From NCBI GenBank assembly GCA_947311485.1, contig CAMZLM010000015.1:1-37824 (forward strand): a stretch of 37,824 bases of DNA, read 5' to 3'. The position numbers and the translations under genes were made by a program. Origin of the DNA: an uncultured Paracoccaceae bacterium (lineage in GTDB: Bacteria > Pseudomonadota > Alphaproteobacteria > Rhodobacterales > Rhodobacteraceae). Below are positions 33,033 to 37,824 of the stretch, one piece after another (position 1 is the first letter of the stretch; each line of letters starts with the position of its first letter). Below the pieces are notes generated by a model, which was not told the origin of the DNA, searched no databases, and worked only from the letters and a program-made list of their open reading frames with translations.

Positions 33033-33830
33033 CTATGCCTCTTGCAGGGTAATGCCCGGTGCATAGGCAATGAAATACGGGTTTTCAAAAATCGGTTTGC
33101 CATAGGTTAACGGCTGGTGGTTATCAAACCGGACAACACGCCCGCCAGCCCCTTGCAACACGGCCTGACCGGCGGCGGTATCCCATTCCATGGTGCGCCC
33201 GACACGCGGGTAGAGATCCGCCTCGCCGGTGGCCACCAGACAGAACTTCAACGATGAACCGGCGCTGGCGCTGTCGGCAACATTGTATTTGGCGATATAA
33301 TCCTTGGTCTCCTGTGTCAGGTGGGATTTCGACGCCACCACAATCAGGGCATCCTCATCCGGTGTGGACACATGAATTGGCTTGGTTTCCCCCGCTTGGT
33401 CCGGATTGTGATCGCCCAGTTCCTCGTGTGATTTTCCTTGTGCATCGGTAATAAACAACCGTTTCTTGGCCGGTGCATAAACAACCCCCAAGGTCGGAAT
33501 GCCATCCTCGACCAGCGCAATATTGACCGTGAAATCGCCACGGCGGTGAATGAATTCTTTGGTCCCGTCCAGCGGATCCACAATAATAAAGGTATTCCCG
33601 TTGAAGCTATGGGTGTCTGACTGTTCTTCTGTTACCAAAGCAATTTCCGGAAAGGCGGCCCGCAAACCGGCGGAGATATGCGCATCTGCCGTTTCATCCG
33701 CAAGCGTTACCGGGCTATCATCCGATTTTGATTTAACTTCGAAATCATCGCGTCCATAAATTTCCATAATTTTCGCACCGGCCTCGATTGCCAGCTTGCG
33801 AAAAACGGTACAAATTTCCTGTTTATTCAT
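33033..33830 (-). CDS. cysQ: 3'(2'),5'-bisphosphate nucleotidase CysQ
   Basis: CysQ hydrolyses 3'-phosphoadenosine 5'-phosphate (PAP), the by-product of PAPS-dependent sulfotransferases and PAPS reduction, to AMP. The 265-residue inositol-monophosphatase-fold protein shows the metal sites VTEEQ (Glu69 region), DPLDGTKEF (85-93) and later EWDTAAGQAVL. The KSDDSPVTLAD segment near the N-terminus is typical. Its position at the head of a locus with a sulfotransferase suggests it supports sulfation of the surface glycan. AAAGG precedes the ATG. It diverges from the export permease gene. Confidence 0.92.
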   Translation of the reverse strand: MNKQEICTVFRKLAIEAGAKIMEIYGRDDFEVKSKSDDSPVTLADETADAHISAGLRAAFPEIALVTEEQSDTHSFNGNTFIIVDPLDGTKEFIHRRGDFTVNIALVEDGIPTLGVVYAPAKKRLFITDAQGKSHEELGDHNPDQAGETKPIHVSTPDEDALIVVASKSHLTQETKDYIAKYNVADSASAGSSLKFCLVATGEADLYPRVGRTMEWDTAAGQAVLQGAGGRVVRFDNHQPLTYGKPIFENPYFIAYAPGITLQEA

Positions 33831-33868
33831 AATTATAACCTTTACTACGCTAGGAATTCAGCGATTTG

Positions 33869-33897
33869 TTGCAGATTGGGTTTAAAAACCTTATGGT
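33869..33897 (+). promoter_or_regulatory. Predicted sigma-70 promoter of the export-permease gene
   Basis: TTGCAG (33869-33874) and TATGGT (33892-33897) are 17 bases apart, with four of six matches each. The leader to the ATG at 33962 would be about 60 bases. Confidence 0.45.
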
Positions 33898-33961
33898 CTT
33901 GATAACAAAAAACAGCAAGTGATGAAAAACATCGCTTCGACATTGGCAGGCACGACAAAAC

Positions 33962-34780
33962 ATGAAAGCAAGCTCATCTTTTGCGAATACCTTTATGGGG
34001 TTTTTCGAATTTTCGACGCTGGTTTATCACACCGTCGTCAATAATGTGCGGAAATCCAAACGCAATGCCGTACAGGCGCTGTTGCTGGAAATTCTACAAG
34101 CCTCGATGATGATAATTTTCTTTTACTTCATGATCCAGTTTTTGGGTATGCGCAGTTTTGCCGTGCGGGGGAGCTTTGTTCTCTATGTCATGTCCGGGGT
34201 TTTCCTCTATATGACACATAATAAATCCATTTCGGCAGTCAGTGGTGGATCCGCCACTAACCCGATGCTGAAACACGCCCCGATTACAACATTAATGATG
34301 ATCGTTTCGGGGGCTTTAACAACCTTGTACATTCAGGTTTTGGCCATTGCCGTTATATCATTTATCGCAAATGTTCTGATTGATCCTTTTACAATCTATA
34401 ACCCCAAGGTTATGGCGCTTTGCTTCTTGTTCGCTTGGGGATCCGGTATTGCAATTGGCCTTATGTTTCTCACGATCAATCCGTACATGCCTGAAACGAT
34501 GAAGGTCGTGAACAAGGTTTATCTACGTGCCAATATGATTTTTAGCGGAAAAATGGTTTTGGCGAATACGATCCCGACATATACCTTGTCCTACTTTACG
34601 TGGAATCCGCTGTTTCACGCCATTGATCAGGCTCGTGGTGCGGCATTTGTGAATTACACCGCACATCGCACTGACTTAATGTATCCCCTTTATGTCATAT
34701 TTACATTCACAATACTTGGATTAATGCTGGAACACTGGTCCCGAAAATACGTTTCAGAGAGTTGGGCCGCACGCCGATAA
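33962..34780 (+). CDS. ABC-2 type polysaccharide export permease (KpsM-like)
   Basis: A 272-residue inner-membrane protein with about six hydrophobic segments, including ALLLEILQASMMIIFFYFMIQFLG, FVLYVMSGVFLYM, TTLYIQVLAIAVISFIANVL and the C-terminal LMYPLYVIFTFTILGLML. The arrangement, and the RNAVQALLLEI-like amphipathic start, resembles ABC-2 permeases that export capsule or O-antigen type polysaccharide. No cognate ATPase (KpsT) or periplasmic partner lies next to it; the neighbours are cysQ and dnaK. GGCAGG precedes the ATG by a few bases. It could export the glycan built by the adjacent locus, or another substrate. A rough identification only. Confidence 0.7.
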   Translation: MKASSSFANTFMGFFEFSTLVYHTVVNNVRKSKRNAVQALLLEILQASMMIIFFYFMIQFLGMRSFAVRGSFVLYVMSGVFLYMTHNKSISAVSGGSATNPMLKHAPITTLMMIVSGALTTLYIQVLAIAVISFIANVLIDPFTIYNPKVMALCFLFAWGSGIAIGLMFLTINPYMPETMKVVNKVYLRANMIFSGKMVLANTIPTYTLSYFTWNPLFHAIDQARGAAFVNYTAHRTDLMYPLYVIFTFTILGLMLEHWSRKYVSESWAARR

Positions 34781-34829
34781 ACATAACGCGGGCGTTTCGA
34801 CAGAAATGCTGACTCGAATGGAAAAAATT

Positions 34830-34858
34830 GGTTTGGATGCTTGCAGGACATCCAAACC
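34830..34858. promoter_or_regulatory. Perfect inverted repeat over the dnaK promoter (CIRCE-like geometry)
   Basis: GGTTTGGATG (34830-34839) and CATCCAAACC (34849-34858) are perfect 10-bp arms around a nine-base spacer (CTTGCAGGA). The spacer holds most of the predicted -35. The arms differ from the known CIRCE element, so it is not an HrcA site. On the minus strand it is followed by a T-rich stretch. Confidence 0.6.
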
Positions 34859-34870
34859 GCTCCTATATAC
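34840..34870 (+). promoter_or_regulatory. Predicted heat-shock type promoter of dnaK
   Basis: CTTGCA (34840-34845) and CTATATAC (34863-34870) are 17 bases apart, close to the alphaproteobacterial sigma-32 pattern (CTTG, then a C/T-rich start with a TAT core). It would give a leader of about 95 bases. A GACTC site (34811-34815), a CcrM target, lies just upstream. Confidence 0.5.
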
Positions 34871-34970
34871 GGTCAATGGAAATTGAGCCAATTTAGTGGG
34901 TTCAATATGGGATGGAACAAGGCGCCGAATGCGGGCCTGACTTCCAACATCGCCAAGAAAGGAAAATGAA

Positions 34971-36890
34971 ATGGCCAAAGTAATTGGTATTGACCTCGGG
35001 ACAACAAACTCCTGTGTCGCCATCATGGATGGTTCTCAACCAAAAGTAATCGAAAACGCCGAAGGCGCGCGCACGACTCCTTCTATTGTCGCATTTACCG
35101 ACGATGAACGGCTGGTCGGCCAGGCCGCCAAACGCCAGGCAGTAACCAACCCTGAAAATACATTGTTTGCGGTAAAACGTCTGATCGGGCGTTCGGTAAA
35201 CGACGCCGCGGTTAAACGCGAAATGAAACATCTTCCCTACAACATTGTCGATGGTGGCAACGGAGATGCATGGCTTGAAGTCAACAAAGAAAAGTATTCC
35301 CCAAGCCAGGTTTCCGGCTTTATTCTGGGAAAAATGAAAGAAACCGCAGAGAGCTATCTGGGTGAAACTGTCACCGAGGCCGTGATCACGGTTCCCGCCT
35401 ACTTTAACGATGCCCAACGTCAGGCCACCAAAGACGCCGGTAAAATTGCCGGGCTCAAGGTTCTGCGGATCATCAACGAACCAACCGCCGCTGCGCTGGC
35501 TTATGGTCTGGATAAAGAAGGCGGTAAAACCATCGCGGTTTATGACCTTGGTGGTGGTACTTTCGACGTATCCATTCTGGAAATCGACGAAGGCCTGTTC
35601 GAAGTGAAATCGACAAACGGCGATACATCGCTGGGCGGCGAAGACTTTGACATGCGCATCGTGAAATATCTGGCGGAAGAATTCAAAAAAGAAAACGGCG
35701 TTGATCTGACCAAAGACAAGATGGCTTTGCAGCGGCTGAAAGAAGCCGCCGAAAAAGCCAAGATCGAATTGTCGTCTTCTTCCCAGACCGAAATCAACCA
35801 ACCGTTTATTTCGATGGACGGCAAAACCGGCCAGCCTTTGCACCTTGTTCTGAAACTGACACGGGCAAAACTCGAAAGCCTGGTCAGCGACCTGATCAAA
35901 CGCACGATGAAACCTTGTGCTGCCGCATTGAAAGATGCCGGTGTGACCAAAGACGAAATCGACGAAGTGATCCTGGTTGGCGGGATGTCCCGCATGCCGA
36001 AAGTGATCGAGGAAGTGACTGCATTCTTTGGCAAAGAGCCTCACAAGGGTGTGAACCCTGACGAAGTTGTCGCCATGGGTGCCGCCATTCAGGCCGGTAT
36101 TCTGCAAGGCGATGTCAAAGACGTGGTTCTGCTGGATGTGACTCCTCTCTCGCTGGGTATTGAAACGCTGGGTGGTCTGTTCACACGTCTGATCGATCGC
36201 AACACCACGATCCCGACCAAGAAATCACAGATTTTTTCGACTGCAGAGGATAACCAAAGCGCCGTGACAATCCGGGTTTTCCAAGGTGAACGGGAAATGG
36301 CTGCGGACAATAAAATTCTGGGTCAGTTCAACCTTGAAAATATTCCGCCTGCCCCACGTGGTTTGCCGCAAATCGAAGTTACCTTTGACATTGATGCCAA
36401 CGGTATTGTGTCCGTAAGCGCCAAAGACAAAGGCACCGGAAAAGAGCACAAGATCACCATTCAGGCCTCGGGTGGTTTGTCTGACGATGACATCGAAAAA
36501 ATGGTCAAAGAAGCCGAGGAAAACGCCGAAGCGGACAAAGAACGCAAGGAATTGATCGAAGCCAAGAACCAGGCCGAAAGCCTGATCCATGGTACTGAAA
36601 AATCCTTGGAAGAACACAGCGACAAAGTTGATCCGTCAACCGTCGAAGTGATCGAATTGTCCATCAAGGCGCTGAAGGAAACTCTGGAAACAGACAATGC
36701 CTCCAGCATCAAAGCGCGGTCACAAGACTTGACCGAAGCCGCGATGAAGCTCGGCGAAGCCATCTATAAATCGCAAGCCGAAGAAGCCGGCGCGCCTGAT
36801 ATGGACGGTATGGAAGACGATGGGCCAAAACCCGTAGACGAAGATATTGTGGATGCCGATTTCGAAGATCTCGGCAAGAACGACCGCTAA
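34971..36890 (+). CDS. dnaK: Molecular chaperone DnaK (Hsp70)
   Basis: The 639-residue ATP-dependent chaperone binds unfolded polypeptides and cycles with DnaJ and GrpE. The start [35 protein letters not shown], and the ATPase segments [16 protein letters not shown] are exact for the family. The substrate-binding domain begins around [14 protein letters not shown], and the C-terminus ends [25 protein letters not shown] is the ribosome site. It is followed by dnaJ after a strong hairpin; grpE is not in the window. Confidence 0.98.
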   Translation: MAKVIGIDLGTTNSCVAIMDGSQPKVIENAEGARTTPSIVAFTDDERLVGQAAKRQAVTNPENTLFAVKRLIGRSVNDAAVKREMKHLPYNIVDGGNGDAWLEVNKEKYSPSQVSGFILGKMKETAESYLGETVTEAVITVPAYFNDAQRQATKDAGKIAGLKVLRIINEPTAAALAYGLDKEGGKTIAVYDLGGGTFDVSILEIDEGLFEVKSTNGDTSLGGEDFDMRIVKYLAEEFKKENGVDLTKDKMALQRLKEAAEKAKIELSSSSQTEINQPFISMDGKTGQPLHLVLKLTRAKLESLVSDLIKRTMKPCAAALKDAGVTKDEIDEVILVGGMSRMPKVIEEVTAFFGKEPHKGVNPDEVVAMGAAIQAGILQGDVKDVVLLDVTPLSLGIETLGGLFTRLIDRNTTIPTKKSQIFSTAEDNQSAVTIRVFQGEREMAADNKILGQFNLENIPPAPRGLPQIEVTFDIDANGIVSVSAKDKGTGKEHKITIQASGGLSDDDIEKMVKEAEENAEADKERKELIEAKNQAESLIHGTEKSLEEHSDKVDPSTVEVIELSIKALKETLETDNASSIKARSQDLTEAAMKLGEAIYKSQAEEAGAPDMDGMEDDGPKPVDEDIVDADFEDLGKNDR

Positions 36891-36908
36891 TCTTTGACCC
36901 AAGCCAAA

Positions 36909-36940
36909 TCACGGTGGCTGATTGATATCAGCCACCGTGA
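36909..36940 (+). repeat. Perfect 14-bp hairpin in the dnaK-dnaJ intergenic region
   Basis: TCACGGTGGCTGAT (36909-36922) and ATCAGCCACCGTGA (36927-36940) pair perfectly around the loop TGAT. No T tract follows, so it is not a classic terminator. It may protect the dnaK mRNA end or lower dnaJ expression relative to dnaK by processing or partial termination. Confidence 0.8.
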
Positions 36941-36954
36941 AACGTGGAGGCGAT

Positions 36955-37824
36955 ATGGCAAAGCGTGACTATTACGAACTACTCGGCGTTTCAAAAAATG
37001 CTACAAAAGCCGAGATCAAAAAAGGCTTTCGCAAGAAAGCCATGGAATTGCATCCGGATCGCAACGCAGATAACCCGAATGCAGAGGCCGAGTTTAAAGA
37101 AGTAAACGAGGCTTACGATGTTCTAAAAGATGACGACAAGAAAGCCGCATATGACCGCTATGGTCATGCCGCATTCGAAGGCGGCATGGGCGGTGGTGGC
37201 CATCCCGGATTCAATCAGGGTAACGGCGATTTTGCATCTGCATTCTCCGATGTTTTCGATGATTTGTTCGGTTCTTTCGGCGGCGGTGGTCGCCACGGTG
37301 GTGGCCAACGCGCCACCCGAGGATCGGATTTGCGGTATAACCTGTCAATTTCACTCGAAGAATCCTTTACCGGAAAACAGCAAACCATTTCGGTAACGTC
37401 TTCTGTCGCCTGCGACAGCTGTGAAGGCACCGGATCGGATAATGGCACCGAACCCGCTAATTGTCCGACCTGTTCCGGTATGGGCAAGGTTCGTGCGCAA
37501 CAGGGTTTCTTTACCGTAGAGCGCACCTGCCCCACCTGTTCCGGACGGGGACAGATCATTACCAACCCCTGCTCGGATTGTTCTGGAAGTGGCCGCAAGC
37601 AGCGTGAACGTTCCCTTAGTGTCAACATCCCTGCCGGCGTTGAAACCGGTACACGTATTCGCTTGGCCAGCGAAGGCGAGGCCGGATTGCGCGGTGGACC
37701 AAGTGGCGATCTCTATATTTTTATAGAGGTCAAAGACCACGCTATTTTCGAACGCGAAGGACCAAACCTGTTTTGCCGAATTCCTGTTTCCATGGCCACA
37801 GCGGCCTTGGGCGGTGAAATCGAG
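36955..37824 (+). CDS. dnaJ: Chaperone DnaJ (Hsp40), truncated by window end
   Basis: Only the first 290 residues are visible; the reading frame is open to the last base. The J domain begins [16 protein letters not shown] with HPD at 33-35, followed by a Gly/Phe-rich linker ([14 protein letters not shown], then FGSFGGGG) and the four CxxCxGxG zinc repeats [24 protein letters not shown] and CSDCSGSG. It stimulates DnaK ATPase and presents clients. GGAGG lies a few bases before the ATG, so it is translated independently of dnaK, beyond the intergenic hairpin. Confidence 0.96.
   Translation, partial: MAKRDYYELLGVSKNATKAEIKKGFRKKAMELHPDRNADNPNAEAEFKEVNEAYDVLKDDDKKAAYDRYGHAAFEGGMGGGGHPGFNQGNGDFASAFSDVFDDLFGSFGGGGRHGGGQRATRGSDLRYNLSISLEESFTGKQQTISVTSSVACDSCEGTGSDNGTEPANCPTCSGMGKVRAQQGFFTVERTCPTCSGRGQIITNPCSDCSGSGRKQRERSLSVNIPAGVETGTRIRLASEGEAGLRGGPSGDLYIFIEVKDHAIFEREGPNLFCRIPVSMATAALGGEIE

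Noticed and set aside
34830-34858. Possible CIRCE/HrcA site at dnaK
   Set aside because: Spacing fits, but the arms share almost no sequence with TTAGCACTC, so I do not call it CIRCE; it is reported instead as an unidentified inverted repeat.
34902-36107. Long open reading on the minus strand inside dnaK (about 400 codons), and similar long readings opposite infB (13541-14938 and 14993-16225)
   Set aside because: They are opposite strongly conserved genes, have Phe/His-rich, low-similarity translations and no ribosome site or plausible family, so they are shadows caused by codon bias.
36909-36940. Terminator of dnaK
   Set aside because: No T tract follows the stem on the plus strand, so it is listed as a hairpin, not a terminator.

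Overview
The window is chromosomal DNA of an alphaproteobacterium, most likely a marine Rhodobacterales (Roseobacter-type) organism. This rests on the conserved blocks rimP-nusA-ylxR/L7Ae-infB, rnhB-ccrM (a cell-cycle GANTC methylase), lptCAB-rpoN-hpf-ptsN and dnaK-dnaJ, on the style of the proteins (IF-2 N-terminus, long HPF, short RNase D), and on NodH-type sulfotransferase and GT14-type glycosyltransferase genes, which I associate with roseobacters. I did not compute GC content; by eye it is moderate. I see no insertion sequence, prophage, CRISPR array, tRNA or rRNA.

Layout. Positions 1-989 hold the start of a Crp/Fnr regulator gene (minus, cut by the window edge) and a divergent small exported Met/His-rich protein. 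Positions 1039-3962 are a potGHI-type polyamine ABC transporter operon (ATPase and two permeases) without a binding-protein gene; an 18-bp perfect palindrome covers its predicted -35. Positions 4013-11865 are a tryptophan/kynurenine-type aromatic catabolic cluster. An arylformamidase-like hydrolase diverges from a tightly coupled operon of SDR, MarR regulator, crotonase-fold enzyme, acyl-CoA dehydrogenase, tryptophan 2,3-dioxygenase, benzoate/anthranilate-type CoA ligase, a stand-alone Lrp-type RAM domain, a RidA protein and a SAM methyltransferase. The two sides share overlapping promoters and an AT-rich inverted repeat that is probably the MarR operator.

Positions 11864-19365 (minus) are the transcription/translation operon rimP-nusA-ylxR/L7Ae-infB, then rnhB and ccrM. 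A predicted promoter and an intrinsic terminator-like hairpin precede rimP. A second strong terminator sits immediately before the rnhB Shine-Dalgarno sequence, so both look like control points. Positions 19461-24471 (plus) are rnd, lptC-lptA-lptB (LPS transport), rpoN (sigma-54), hpf (ribosome hibernation) and ptsN (regulatory IIA-Ntr).

Positions 24472-33830 (minus) are a surface-polysaccharide region: a double-domain sulfotransferase, a GT14-like two-domain glycosyltransferase, three more glycosyltransferases, galU, kdsB and cysQ. Together these suggest a sulfated glycan: GalU supplies UDP-glucose, KdsB CMP-Kdo, the transferases build and sulfate the chain, and CysQ removes the PAP made by sulfotransferases. 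A capsule-export type ABC permease without a neighbouring ATPase follows on the plus strand. The window ends with dnaK and a truncated dnaJ, whose promoter carries an inverted repeat with CIRCE-like geometry but a different sequence.

The observations I rank highest are the crotonase-fold enzyme of the tryptophan cluster, which lacks both hydratase glutamates and instead has an Asp where 4-chlorobenzoyl-CoA dehalogenase has its nucleophile; the two leader terminators of the rimP-to-ccrM block; and the unusual inverted repeat over the dnaK promoter.
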